A stretch of 64,000 nucleotides of DNA from Haemaphysalis longicornis (lineage: Eukaryota > Arthropoda > Arachnida > Ixodida > Ixodidae). This document shows, one piece after another, positions 53,645-64,000 of this stretch; position 1 is the stretch's first letter, and each line of letters starts with the position of its first letter. Where the stretch lies: the NCBI GenBank assembly GCA_013339765.2, contig CM023449.1:109113849-109177848 (forward strand). The letters run 5' to 3'. Position numbers and translations under genes: made by a program. Below the pieces are notes generated by a model. The model saw only the letters and a program-made list of their open reading frames with translations. It did not search any database and had not been told where the DNA came from.

Positions 53645-55795
53645 ACAAGGACCGAGCTTTTGCTTTTGTTTCAGAAGGAACCTGTACAAAACTGATGTTC
53701 ACATACCGCAAAAATCCGAAAGAACGCCCACCAAACGTACAGAAATATCAAGTTTAAAAATACGGCGTAGGCGCAGTTTTGGTCAAGTGCGAAGGAAAAC
53801 TACAAAAGAGAGGCGACACCGTCACCCGAAACTGCGAATGTTCAAGCAAAAATACAAGATGGGCGAACTTTCGGGCCAAGTGCGGAAAGGACAAATTAAA
53901 GTTAGTGACCGCATCAGCACACGCAGTGAGGATTCGCGTTTATTTTGTTCCCTTATCGGCGCAAAAGCCGCCAGTTGTAGGGGGTGGACAATCTTTGTGG
54001 ACCTTCATAAGTGGATATTTCGCACGAAAAAGGGATTGAGCGATGTTTCAGGGGTGGGTGCTCTCTCGGTACATTACAATACTCCCAGATGAACGAAGCT
54101 TAGCCGCGTGTTCATCAACACGTCCTTGTCGTAGCAGAACGAAGAGTACGCTCTCACAGCACGGCAGGGATTGGAAGTAACCGCGGCTGGAACAGCAGCG
54201 AATAACTTGTTTTCGCAACCTAGCCCGGGTTAACGACACCCAAAAAAACGGTGAATACGTGATGCAGCCAAAAAACGTCAAAGTGTGATAGTAACAACGA
54301 ATTTGGCACTGTGGTCAGCCGCATTTCTATCGACGAAAGTGCAACTAAATTTTGGCAAACCAACACCAGGATGACAAGAGATTGTTTCCGTGCCAGTACT
54401 CCGTGGTCACAGAATTTTCGTCGTTGAGTCTCCATGGGCTCCTGAGTTTACCCACAGAGGACACCTAGAAAATTTGGCACACCGCACCAGCGAGCCCAAT
54501 TAAATCCAGACATGCTGGGAACAACCTTTCACCTCCTAACAATGCTCACCATGGTGCTTGGTGCACCAGCATGCTGTAGTAAAAAGAGCATGCATTGAAA
54601 CTTGCCTCTTTTCGTTTACATCTGGCGTAAAGGCAATGTTACGTGCACTCGTAGGACATTGAGTTCATATCCGACAATGTTTCCTTTGGCCTAAGGGGTA
54701 TGTTTTCAGTTTCCGTTTCAGTTTATTATTCATTTTAAGCAAGTACTACAGTAGTAGTATTATACAGATGAGGGTATCAAAGTTAAAAACTGTAACGGGA
54801 TCCTCAATGTGGGGAGACGTAGAAAATAAAGATAGCCGGTAAAAGCTTAACAACATTCACAGTCAAGGCTACAGCTCGTTTTAATCAGGAGGAGCAAAGC
54901 AACAAGATAGTAGTAGTTAGAGAGCGAGTGTGGGACTTTATTTATTTTTGCTTTATATAGGTTTACGTATACTTGTTCGCCTAACCTGAATCTAAACTCG
55001 GTGACAGAACCAACTTTTACAAAGGGACGCCACTTTTCCGAGCAATAATAAATAATGAAAAAAGTATACACGCCTTTCTGGAGCGTTACCGTCTGGAGCT
55101 CGCACCACAGGCTGAAGAACGGGGATTATTCAGACGTGGTCCTCGCTACCGCGCTTGGTTAGTTTGTCACTCAATTAGCGCGACAGCGTGGCCACCGAAG
55201 GAAGCGGCGAATAGGTAGCCCGCGCGTTAGTAGCGTGGGAGTGGAAGCGAAGATTAAGTTCCGGGGATGCCGCGAACTCGGTTATGATGACGTGGGGGAT
55301 TGCCATGCTTTCGTCTCTGGGCTCACCGGTGCATACGGTGGCATATCTAAGAGAACCCAAACTAGCTTACACAAACATTCCCCATGCCTCGAAAGCCAGA
55401 CATGAGTACGCGGCTCTATTATCTGGATGACGTTCAGGGTACTGAGTTCTATCTGCCTTGTAATGCTAATGATTATTTCCCTCACCCATTCTTGTCCTCA
55501 TCTCTTTATACTCTACATTTTACCCTTTCGGCACGAAAACAGTGTGAAGCAAAGTAAAGACAACAGTGTTACATTCTACTATTTCTGAGTAATTTCGATG
55601 TTAGCTGAAAAGACACTGATGTAGCAAAACGTTGTCTTTATTCGGGTTTTACCTTGCAGTGCAACGTCATCATTGTATTCGTGACAAGGAGCAAAACCTC
55701 TGCTCGATGGCTCACTAATAACTTTATGCTATTTGTAATATAATATAGTTACTATTATGATTGTAGTATAAGTAATTACAGCAATATATAAAAAA
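53645..55795. other. Unassigned sequence
   Basis: Frames 53779-54092 (plus, 86-101 codons) are Lys/Arg-rich without a motif. A minus-strand segment near 54700-54730 (AATAATAAACTGAAACGG) resembles a LINE 3' tail but is too short to call. Confidence 0.35.
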
Positions 55796-55799
55796 GAGT

Positions 55800-57545
55800 T
55801 TTTTTGTGACAATGGCTTCCTTTCTTGAAAACGCTTCATTCGTTTTGCCTAGTCAATTTGGTTTTGGTGCTCGGCGAGACACCATGACACTGTTGGAAGA
55901 ATTTGCAGAAGATGTATACTCCGCATTTATTTGTATTCGTTTTGCCTTTTCTGGATTTTTAAATGTAGCTATAGCGCACAGCTCTGTTTGCCATAATATA
56001 TTATTACAAAATCTACAACTAGTTGGTTTCTGGGGCCATTTTATAATCATTTGAATCAATTCCTTTGTGATCAGTTTCCGCTTGTAGTTACCGATAGCAA
56101 CCTAAAATTTAGCATTCCTCTTCCTTTACTATTTGGTGTACCACAGAGATCAGTTTTATCTCCTCTGCTTTTCAATGTTTACATTAACAATGTCCCCCTG
56201 GTAATTCATAAACGCAAGATGTTTGCGTACACTGATGACACCGTAATACTCGCTAAGCATATTACTTATGATATAGCAAGGAGGGTTCTACAAAATGACC
56301 TAAGTAATACGGTAGGTTGGTTTTTACGAAAAAGCATTGCTATAAATGCCAATAAAACCTAACTGATCTCCCTTCCGAACAACAAAGAACTACAGTATTT
56401 TTCCTGTGTACTTGCACAGTCATACTCACCCGTGCAATTGCAGTCCTGTTGAATATGATGAAAACGTCAGATACATAGGAATTGTTGTACTTTGCATTAT
56501 CATGGCAACATCATTTTGCGTTTATTTGTGACCAACTTCGTAAGGTGCCTTGTGTGCTGTTTATTATAAAAAGCATTTGTTCCCATGCATACAAATAAAA
56601 GTGTAGCTCACGCACAGCCTCCCAAATTTTTAATATAGCGGAAGCAATGACCGATGGGCATGCAAGCGCCTTATCACGGTGTTCACCGGCCAAAATAGGC
56701 GACGGTACGCCCACGCGCATGGGATTATTTGTTGTGGGAGCGTCATCTGCGCCGCTGTTCTTCTCAGGGCAACACACCCTTGTTTTTTTTATCTTGCAAG
56801 GCCGTTTCGCTATCACCACAGGTAGCTAAGCAGCGTGGGGCACAAATTCATTGAGATGCAGTGGCAGGGGTGTGGCCACTCACATAGAGTGTGTAATTAA
56901 GGGATAGAATCATTGTTTTGCTAGTTGTTTGTAACGGTGCGAAGCACGAGTTGATGCTTTACTAAAAAATATACTAAAATATATGGCATACGGTTCTCCC
57001 ATGTGCAACGCCGCCGACATTTTCAAAAGTTTGTGTTTGCCCGAGTTTGATGTTCTCTTTATTGGGACCGTCATTGCCAATCGTTTTTCGGTCTCCTATT
57101 TCAAGGTTGAACACAAGTCCCTTCGAGCTGTTTGAAATCCTTTTTGTTTTGTTGTCTCTCGTTCTTCTGGTCGCACCGTTTTGCACGAAGATGTGCTTAG
57201 GTCCCAAAAATGTTTAATGAATTGCCAGAAGAAATTTTTGCTGCATCTTCCAAAGTGAACTAAAAAGAGCTATGATTGTGATGAATGTGCACGCTGTGCC
57301 ATCTACTTATTAATTGAGTGTAAATATTGAACCTAACTAGTGTTTTGCTTGTTGGTATGCTTATCTTGTTTACCTGATGCGCTGTTTTGAGTTTTATTCG
57401 ACTACATGCGACTCTTTGGCTTTAATTTGTTTCGCTTCGTCCACTTCCCGGGCCCAGTCCCTCAAGCCTAAGTAAGGTTTGACGGGCTCGCTTCCCTGTA
57501 TTGCCATAAACGAGGGCAGTAAAGTATCATTATCATCACCATCAT
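55800..57545 (+). pseudogene. LINE RT fragment with 3' UTR
   Basis: Reverse transcriptase pieces: SFVLPSQFGFGARRDTMTLLEEF (finger), NVAIAHSSVCHNILLQNLQLVGF, FGVPQRSVLSPLLFNVYINN, FAYTDDTVILAKH (YxDD catalytic pair, about 56230), NTVGWFLRKSIAINANKT, YDENVRYIGIVV (YLGI-like, about 56455). The 3' region (56980-57540) is eroded coding plus UTR, ending GAGGGCAGTAAAGTATC and an (ATC)n tail. It is 5'-truncated. This is probably a LINE of the CR1/L2/Jockey group, distinct from the 2A-bearing copies by its GVPQRSVLSP. Confidence 0.7.
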
Positions 57546-57610
57546 CATTTCTGGTCTGAAAGTTTTTCCAAGATAGAGCCCAGTGATGGTGCGTGCGTTC
57601 TGTTCTGCAA

Positions 57611-57714
57611 AGAAATAGAACGCGACTTAGAAAATGGCAGTAAAGAAGGACGACAGGAGCACTTGTCCCCTCGTCCTTCTTTACTGTCGTTGTCTAAGTC
57701 GCGCTCTATTTTTT
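57611..57714. repeat. ~50 bp-arm hairpin
   Basis: AAATAGAACGCGACTTAG and CAGTAAAGAAGGACGA in the left arm recur inverted in the right arm (TCGTCCTTCTTTACTG, CTAAGTCGCGCTCTATTT), with about four mismatches over 45 bp and a loop of about 13 bp. It looks like a self-inverted short repeat at the junction of two LINE remnants. Confidence 0.75.
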
Positions 57715-57849
57715 CAATCATAGTGCACCAGCTTCGCCAGCAGATTTGTTTATTGAAGTTTTGTTCTGCGTTTTCTAATGAAAACCGAAGTTTGTTCATT
57801 TTGTTGAATGCGACATGCGTGCTCGCGCGAAATAAATTATGCTACTGGA

Positions 57850-59160
57850 CGATCAACTCCATTTAATCAAGTCTTGGGTGCGGTGCTTCGTCTAGAATTC
57901 TTGAAAGTCTACATTGCCGCTGTCTGCGGATTCTACTACTACCAATGACTACGGCCTTTCTCAGACTACCGCAGCTTCAGCTGCCCTTTCATCAACCCCT
58001 CGTTTGTCTGCCGCCACTTCCACACTCTTTGACCTTGGCGAGAGCTTCTCTGCCTTAGGGTCCTTCTCGGTGGATGCCTTGGAGGGAATTACAGTCTTGC
58101 CCGACCAGGTGGCCGAATTGGAGGAGGACAATGAGCGGGTGCGCCAAGAAATCCTGACAAAATCAGACGCTACTCTGCTATCGTGGAGACATTGCAACAA
58201 GAAGTGCGGTCACGGCGCACTGACTTGGCCGGGATACGAGGGGCGCCTCGGCTTGCTACTTTATTGCCCCTCCCAACCGCGTCGACCTCGGAAAGAAAAT
58301 CTTCCACTCCGCAGACGCGGAGCTCTTCACTTTCTGCATCACCCTTCTCTTCCGTTGCCAGAACGGAGCTGCCCTTTTCGGAGTCTCATCATCGCCCGAG
58401 CGTATTCACTCAGCCACGCACTCCCAAGCTTTCCATACTGGGTCTTCCGGCTGTTGGTGTCTTTGTGGGAACTGGACTGGCGGCTGTCAACCACGGCAGG
58501 CACCGAAAACAATGTTTGTCCCAAAGCTGGTTCACTCTATAACTTCGGCGCAAGTATTTGTGCACCTGTCTGATGTGGGAGCAATCCCGATTATGTGTAA
58601 ATGACTGAAGGCGAGGCATGACTCTTGTGCCACTTCCTACATCTCTGCGACGACACATGTTTTGAGCAGTTCAAAGATGCTACGCTCAGCCCGCGATGTG
58701 GCCTTTTCAGGCCTTTCGTAGTGATTGGCATGTAAAAATGATTCATGCTGATGAGCTGGGTCTCAATGATACCAAATAATAATAGCCTTGCTTTTGATCA
58801 ATGTCCGTGGACTATGCACTAAGTAAATTTATTTCCAAATGTCGCTTCGCCTTGCGCGCCTGTTAGTATTCTGACCGAAACTTGACTATGCCCCAGATAT
58901 TACATATATTTCCTTTTCCTCTCCACATTAGCAAGTTTTCCGCAGTGACCGTCACCCTCTGCGTGGTAAACAACGGGATGGGGGTGTGCTTGTGGCTTTA
59001 TATGTGTAAACAGTCCATTAAGTGTAAACAAAGCCTCGACCTTGAATCAGAAAGATGTGTATTTGGATAGGCATGCTTTGCTCTGGGGGGGAACGCCTCC
59101 TTGTGCATACCTGCTACATAACACCTTAAACGCATCCCAGTCTAAACTCAAAACAGGGAT
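57850..59160 (+). pseudogene. LINE ORF1 and endonuclease N-terminus
   Basis: ORF1-like: a Ser/Thr/Ala-rich N-terminus, then LPDQVAELEEDNERVRQEIL (coiled coil, about 58100), and a second-frame continuation with VETLQQEVRSRRTDLAGI. Downstream, NVASPCAPVSILTET (about 58835, with the catalytic TETW region), then a DRH...GGG-like stretch and CVNSPLSVNKASTLNQKD. Indels break it into frames 57914-58573 and 58183-58542. RT is absent. The clade is uncertain. Confidence 0.5.
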
Positions 59161-59194
59161 ACCGGAGAACCCTAATTAAAATTTATGTCGTACG

Positions 59195-59330
59195 ACAAAA
59201 AAACTTTGTTGTCGCAACAGAAGTCCTGTTGCTACGACAAAGCAGTCTGTTGTTACCACACACATTTCTGTCGTAACGAAAAGGTCAATTTTCTCAACGA
59301 CAAACATTACTGTAGTCGCAACATAACTGC
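59195..59330. repeat. TTGTCGCAAC-type degenerate repeats
   Basis: TTGTTGTCGCAACAG and CTGTTGCTACGACAAAG (59205-59240) form an imperfect hairpin. Variants TCTGTTGTTAC, TCTGTCGTAACGA and GTCGCAAC follow at irregular spacing. Unnamed simple structure. Confidence 0.55.
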
Positions 59331-59896
59331 CAATTACGCTGCTCTTCACATCGGGCTATAACATTTAAATCATGTGAAACTGGTGATGAAAAAACAGGAT
59401 AACGACAAGAAAGGAGTTCGGCACGACGGAACATCAACCTTAGGACAGGAACAGGACACACGACAAGACGACGGTATGACACGCGAAAATACGAAAAAGT
59501 ACAGAACTTTTTTTTTTGTCTTTTTCGACTGGGATCCAACTGGCTTTAAAAAATCACAAACTCAATCGAAAATACAGTAGACTCTCGATTAACGGAACTT
59601 CAAGGGAACGGAAAAATTTGTTCCTTTTAACAGGAGTTCCGTTTACTGAGATAGATGTGTAAAAGTGCACATTTGTGTGCGCACGCACTCTTCATACCAT
59701 TTCATGGAACTCTAAGCACTAGGAGGTGAAAGTAGCGGATAGGCCTTTAGAAAGCAAGAAAACTAAAAAAAGGTTTAGGCACAGCATTCACAGAGTTGAT
59801 TTGGCAACAGTTAGTCGCTGTGCACTGCAAAATGCATCAATTATTTTTCTTTGATTCCTTGAAACTCGTCTTCACAGAGGCTAGAGGCCTCAACTT

Positions 59897-59990
59897 CACG
59901 AGAGAGAGAGAGAGAGAGAATGCTCTTTAATGTGAACTGGTGAGGAGTATTACGATCCATTAAATGTAGAATACGGCAACGTTTTAATGA
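59897..59990 (-). mobile_element. Possible I-type LINE 3' tail
   Basis: Read on the minus strand it ends TTCACATTAAAGAGCATTCTCTCTCTC, the same A-rich plus (TC)n ending as the LINE copies at 33008, 51665 and 53190. No coding remnant adjoins it. Confidence 0.35.
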
Positions 59991-60188
59991 AGCGCGAACA
60001 GCACCACCAATAGCGCGCAAATAGCAACCTCAGCGTCTTGAATCGAGACCAAACGACTGGAACAATAACTCAGATGTTGCATTCGTTGCGCTGACACGGC
60101 TGACCACTAATGAGACGAGGCTTACGATGCAAACGAGGTCAAAAAAACATGGAGGAAGAAAAAAAAAGAACGAAACAGCCGGAACCGT

Positions 60189-60822
60189 AAAAAAAGCCTC
60201 CGGCATCTTCCCACGGGGGGAACTCGAGTAAATGCGTCGCATCTACTCGAGTCAAGCAAATCGTCACGTCAAGTGAAAGTTAAGCAAAGACGCCCTTGAC
60301 TGAATTCCAAACGCGCGCCCCGCCGCTTATATAAGTTGAGGGGACTGCGTAAGCCAGTCCCAGTCGACGACGTTGGCGTACTTGTAAAGCGGCGTGGACT
60401 CTAGGTGCTTGAGCCAAGCGCGGATGTTGCTTCGCCGGAGAACGGCACACCCGTTATATGCGCAGCGCGCCCGAAGGAGAGGAAACCGCGGAAGAGAGAG
60501 TACAGCACATGCGCCGGCCCCAGCGCGTCCGCCGGGGCTATGACGCAACGTGCCGCGGCTATGACGCAACACAATCCAACACAATCAACTTTAATCCAAT
60601 CCAAATCCAATCCAATCCAATCCAATCCAATCCAAGCCAAGCCAATTCAATCGAATCCAATCCAATGCCCCTCGCGAGAGAGTGTTCGAATCCAATCCAA
60701 TGCCCCTCGCGAGAGAGTTCGCTATCGCCTCGACTCGACGCGCATGCGGAGTGAGCGTGCGGACTACGGACGCCAACGCGGGTGACATCGTGAGTTACTG
60801 AAATGCTCTGCATTTAAAAGCT
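60189..60822 (+). mobile_element. Composite hairpin/palindrome element, copy 6
   Basis: A7 run (60189-60195), CATCTTCCCACGGGGGG (60204-60220), then a 31 bp palindrome built of ACTCGAGTA arms around AATGCGTCGCATC (60222-60252). The far end is CATCGTGAGTTACTG then AAATGCTCTGCATTT (60801-60815). Inside are a 21 bp tandem pair (GGGGCTATGACGCAAC...), a (CCAAT)n tract (60570-60660) and a 34 bp tandem pair with CCCCTCGCGAGAGAG (60655-60720). No clear tRNA-like cassette. Nested in the pogo-like element. Confidence 0.65.
60570..60722 (+). repeat. (CCAAT)n microsatellite and 34 bp tandem pair
   Basis: About ten CCAAT/CCAAA units, then AATCCAATCCAATGCCCCTC...GAGAG twice in tandem. This is the internal satellite of composite element copy 6. 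Confidence 0.9.
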
Positions 60823-61159
60823 GGTTCTCATGCCGATGGGTTTCACAAGAAGTTCCATTTCTAGTTATGTTTTCACAGTGGCGCGGAAATTTTAGTTCCG
60901 ATTACCGATAGCTTTTTTTACGTTATCTGAATACAAAACCAACCAACTTACAGGCTACTGTTCCGTTTAAGCGGCAATTCTGTTTAAGCGATTTCCGTTT
61001 ATCGATATTCTACTGTACTTAAATATCCGACAGCAAACCACTTTCTGATCCCTGGGGAACGTACTACACCCGAACTTTCAGAGTACACTCAACTAACGAA
61101 TCAGGGGTCTCATCTCATACAACAGAAGTGTGACATTTTACTATATTTCGTATCAATTA

Positions 61160-61860
61160 TCCTTTGAATCAGTGTAACCTTATTAAAACTTCATCTGGGA
61201 AGGTTTTAAACCTGTGTCTGACTTGCTTGGAAGCTGTCGAACTCTCGGGCAGCAATATTGGCCTTGTAAAGTGCGACAAATTTCATCCTCTACTACACAT
61301 TTCATTACACAACGTATCTGTCGGTTATCACAGTCCCCTTGTTTGCACACCAGGAATCAGTTGCTATGCCTTTGTTCGTGGGGAGTACATTGGTTTATTT
61401 CCCTTTCTCAGTAACACTGACTGGTTGCAAGTGAGATCCGCACATTTGGGTGTAGGGCAATCTGGTGCAGGAAGCTTCGGTGCGGACATTTCGGTGCATG
61501 GACCTTCTAAAGCTGAATGGATATTTCGGTGCAGGATGTCTCCGTGCAGATATGTATGTGCAAGGGACGTCCGAGACATGCTTTCAACATTTTTTTGTTT
61601 AATCTTGCTTCAGTCAAATATGCCTCACTGTTAGGCATTACTCGTTTGAGTGGGTGCTTGGAAGTGTGTGTTTTCGGGTGTGTTTATGTTAAAATGTGTA
61701 GTTTCTTCGTGTGTAGCCACTATTATTACCCTCATTTTTATTTGCGAGATATGTACGTCTAGTTTCGTCTACTTTTGTTTCTGTGCACCAGCACAGACGC
61801 CCCCTGGATATTCCTGGGCACTGAAGTAAATGATTGATTGATTATTATAATTACTATTAT
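61160..61860 (+). pseudogene. LINE endonuclease fragment and 3' tail, internally deleted
   Basis: NLIKTSSGKVLNLCLT...GLVKCDKFHPLLHISL (61180-61320) fits the region before the last endonuclease motif (GKVLDLCL...LV..D.HPPL). A run of TTCGGTGCAGG-like units follows (61470-61550). The segment ends GGGCACTGAAGTAAATGATTGATTGATT, a TGAT tail typical of LINE 3' ends, then (ATT)n. The middle of ORF2 is missing. Confidence 0.45.
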
Positions 61861-62171
61861 TATTATTATTTTGTTGTTCTTGCGTTTTATAAAAAATAAA
61901 AACCTGCGCACAACATCGCACTTTATTATTTTTTGCGAAGCTGAATTCTGCTGGTCATACAAGAACACTGTCACAGAACCCAATGCCACTTGTTAACAAT
62001 GTCTTCCAAATTCGTTTCAAGTTACACGTACATACTCACACAGGCTGATAGCCCGAAAATAGACTAAAAAGCTGCGATGTACTAGAGGCTGAAATAGGGA
62101 GCGAAAGCTAATTATTGAAGCTGGATGCCAGGTGAAGCTTAAACAGCGCTGATTCCAGCGACCGCTTTTTT

Positions 62172-62619
62172 AAATGCAGAGCATTTCTTTAACTCACGAT
62201 GTCACCCGGCGTTGTCGGCGTGCCTCGGCGTCCGCAACAGCCGTTCCAGGTGCGCCCTCTCCCCCACTTCTCCTCTCCCGCATCACGCTACCCTCCTCGC
62301 TCTCAACAACAGGTCCGCACCCTTTCCCCTACACTATATGAAAAAATAATACTTACCGGCGCCTGGTTTCGACCCCACCACCCTGCGGGCGGAATGCAAG
62401 GTACATGGTGCTCTACCCACTGCGCCACAAAGCCGACACAGAATGGAAGGCTACGAACGCGCCTTATATCCTTGACTCATTCAAACTACGTCAAAAAGTT
62501 GCTGATACAACGCATTCACTACCACCAACTCCCCAAACACTGAACGTTAACGCAATACACCCACCCCCTATGCGACGCATTTACTCGAGTCCCCCTCGCG
62601 GGGAGATGGGCCCTTTTTT
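62172..62619 (-). mobile_element. Composite hairpin/palindrome element, copy 7 (with tRNA-like cassette)
   Basis: Left core AAATGCAGAGCATTT (62172-62186) followed by CTTTAACTCACGATGTCACCC, as in copy 2. The right end has ATGCGACGCAT (62570-62580), TTACTCGAGT, the hairpin CCCCCTCGCGGGGAG (62591-62605), ATGGGCCC and T6 (62614-62619). The tRNA-like cassette is on the minus strand. The two ends belong to different core subtypes (AAATGC... and ATGCG...), as in copy 6. Confidence 0.7.
62345..62492 (-). mobile_element. tRNA-derived SINE-like cassette, copy 4
   Basis: Minus strand: leader GTAGTTTGAATGAGTCAAGGATATAAGGCGCGTTC, A box TGGCGCAGTGGG (62416-62427 reversed, exact consensus), B box GGTCGAAACC (about 62365-62375 reversed), AT tract TATTATTTTTTC. 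Confidence 0.75.
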
Positions 62620-62624
62620 ACTGA

Positions 62625-64000
62625 CACACCTACGGTCTGTAGGAGTTCTGCATTGCTTCTGTCAGTCAGAGAGTGTACGTTGTAAGAATTGTTCCATGAA
62701 ACAGCCTTTATTCTCTACTTACCACAGCTCATTTCTTGCGACTGTAGGCCAAAGGCCCAGAAGTTCCTCTCATCGGGTCCTTGTAAAAGTTTTATATGTT
62801 GCTGGACCCCTCCCATAGCTCTAACTCCGCCCAAATTGTCCGCGGAAACCAAACCCCTGGCTGCAGAATCCTGAAGACAGATTTTGGCACATTCCGCATA
62901 TATCTTTGGCAATGCCCCGAAATGTCGTGCTCTAACAAAGCGAGCGGGCACCTTCGAAAACCCTACTTGAATACAGTGACACAATTTTTTCGGCAAACCA
63001 AAGAAAACGTAAGAATGACCTTCGGAATCTTGGGGTGAAAGTATGTGCTAAAAAAATTGATTTGACCCTGGTGATGCGGGAATAGTGCTTCATTCGAAGA
63101 TACCACGTGAAAAACCTGTTGTTTTAGCACTGGAGGGCATGATTAGCTCAGCACCCAACTCGCCGCTCGTCATCGGATGCTCCCACAGCTGAGAGAGGGA
63201 AGGTGAGTGGAGGTACGTGGGAAGGCAGGGTTATATCCGTATCCCAAGGAAATCTGCAATACATTCAATGGGTGATGGCAATATTTATATGTGGCAGGGT
63301 AGAAAGTGGGCAACATGAAATATAGCTGAGTCGTATGAAGAAATGTGTTTGGTGTTTCCAGAATTCAACTCCTGTTGTATAAGCTCCTGGTGAGAGGCAG
63401 AAAATGTCTTGAGAAGGGATTGTGTTTGGTATTGTCTTGAATACCGAGAAGGAAAACAAGGGAAGGGAAATGTTGTCTTTCGAGGTTACCATAGCCGAAT
63501 GATCGGAAGGACCGTAGATACGAATGACACCCTCGTGTGGAACATTAAGATTTCTACCGCAAATTCATTCGTTCGCTTGGCTCTGAGTGCGACGACGACT
63601 GGTATGCTAAGTACGAATAATGTTCTGGGGGGGAGCGGGCACGAATGGGTTTGCTCCAACCATTTCGAAGTGGTAGCTTTTCCGTGCTTTAACGGTTGTA
63701 CGTATGCAATACCGGTCTTGTGTAGTTGTATGAAAGTGCCACTCTTGTTGATGTTTGAGTAACGCCAAGATGTTGAATGATGAAACTCCCCTCCACTAGT
63801 TCTGAGACCAAGTTGGCAAGGACTAAGCGCAGTAGCTCAGTCGTCCCGGGTGCAATAGGTAGGTTGAGCCTTCCCTGACGTCATTGTGGGTAACGCGTTA
63901 AATGACTTTGTTGCCACCCCTCGTACGTGTCAGGCATGAGGTGACGTAGGTAACTTCTCATTTTAAAAAAGGTGAGCATACATCGAAGGTGTTATTCATT
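62625..64000. other. Unassigned sequence to the window end
   Basis: Plus frame 63409-63762 (117 codons) and minus frame 62715-62996 (93 codons) show no recognisable motif. No tail, TIR or tRNA-like segment found. Confidence 0.35.

Larger units (their letters stand above)
59575..61015. mobile_element. pogo/Tigger-like TIR element, non-autonomous
   Basis: The left TIR CAGTAGACTCTCGATTAACG (59575 on) and right TIR (60993-61015, reverse complement CAGTAGAATATCGATAAACG) match at 20 of 23 positions. TA dinucleotides lie directly outside (59573-59574, 61016-61017), as for Tc1/mariner/pogo insertions. Subterminal GTTCCG repeats occur at both ends. No transposase frame. The 1.44 kb length includes a nested composite element (60189-60822). 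Confidence 0.75.

Noticed and set aside
54700..54730. LINE 3' tail on the minus strand
   Set aside because: Only about 25 bp of A/T-rich tail-like sequence and no adjoining coding or UTR match.
63780..63960. tRNA-like SINE near the window end (AGTAGCTCAGTCG)
   Set aside because: An A-box-like string exists but no B box follows at suitable spacing.

Overview
This 64 kb window looks like animal nuclear DNA from an arthropod, most probably an ixodid tick. The evidence is repeat content: CR1/L2-, I- and RTE-type non-LTR retrotransposons, tRNA-derived SINEs that I recognise from memory of tick and other chelicerate sequence, long (ATGT)n arrays, and no bacterial operon structure. The species call is inference. 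I found no host gene I can support. Nearly every recognisable protein domain (reverse transcriptase, APE-like endonuclease, RNase H, ORF1 coiled coil) belongs to a transposable element, mostly broken. Introns cannot be ruled out by eye, so isolated host exons could be hidden in the unassigned stretches.

Layout. 1-10 kb: a composite hairpin/palindrome element with an internal tRNA-like cassette (1.25-1.97 kb), a second copy reversed (5.0-5.4 kb), an inverted pair of an unnamed repeat (3.0 and 4.7 kb) and a SINE (6.6 kb). 10-14 kb: an inverted-repeat element with a tRNA-like core, two (ATGT)n arrays, a GC-rich degenerate ~120 bp tandem repeat with a perfect 40 bp palindrome, and a TTAA-flanked MITE. 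15-25 kb: an RTE 3' end, an RNase H remnant, and two divergent CR1/L2-type LINEs in opposite orientation, each encoding a 2A-like ribosome-skipping peptide at the ORF1 N-terminus and each with duplicated 5' UTR modules. The plus-strand copy (20.6-24.7 kb) is nearly full length. 25-34 kb: a possible LTR-element end, an inverted pair of Penelope-like tails, a SINE, a GC-rich RT/RNase H open frame split by a solo LTR, and the 3' end of an I-type LINE. 36-46 kb: another composite element, a decayed RTE LINE, a structurally complete non-autonomous LTR element with 143 bp LTRs and TTACA target duplications, and a ~770 bp foldback. 47-64 kb: remnants of several more LINEs, a fold-back hairpin, and a pogo-like TIR element that carries another composite element nested inside it.

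How it fits together. The window is a nested, multi-generation transposon deposit. Insertions inside insertions give relative ages: a composite element sits inside the minus-strand LINE, a solo LTR sits inside an RNase H domain (removal of it plus one 4 bp target duplication restores the frame), and a composite element sits inside the pogo-like element.

The most interesting items are (1) the paired 2A-bearing LINEs with tandem 5' modules, and (2) a family of at least seven elements with a C-run/G-run hairpin, complementary subterminal palindromes, an adjoining A/T run and, in four copies, a tRNA-like Pol III cassette. The second group resembles Helentron-associated non-autonomous elements (HINEs) or an undescribed SINE/MITE hybrid.
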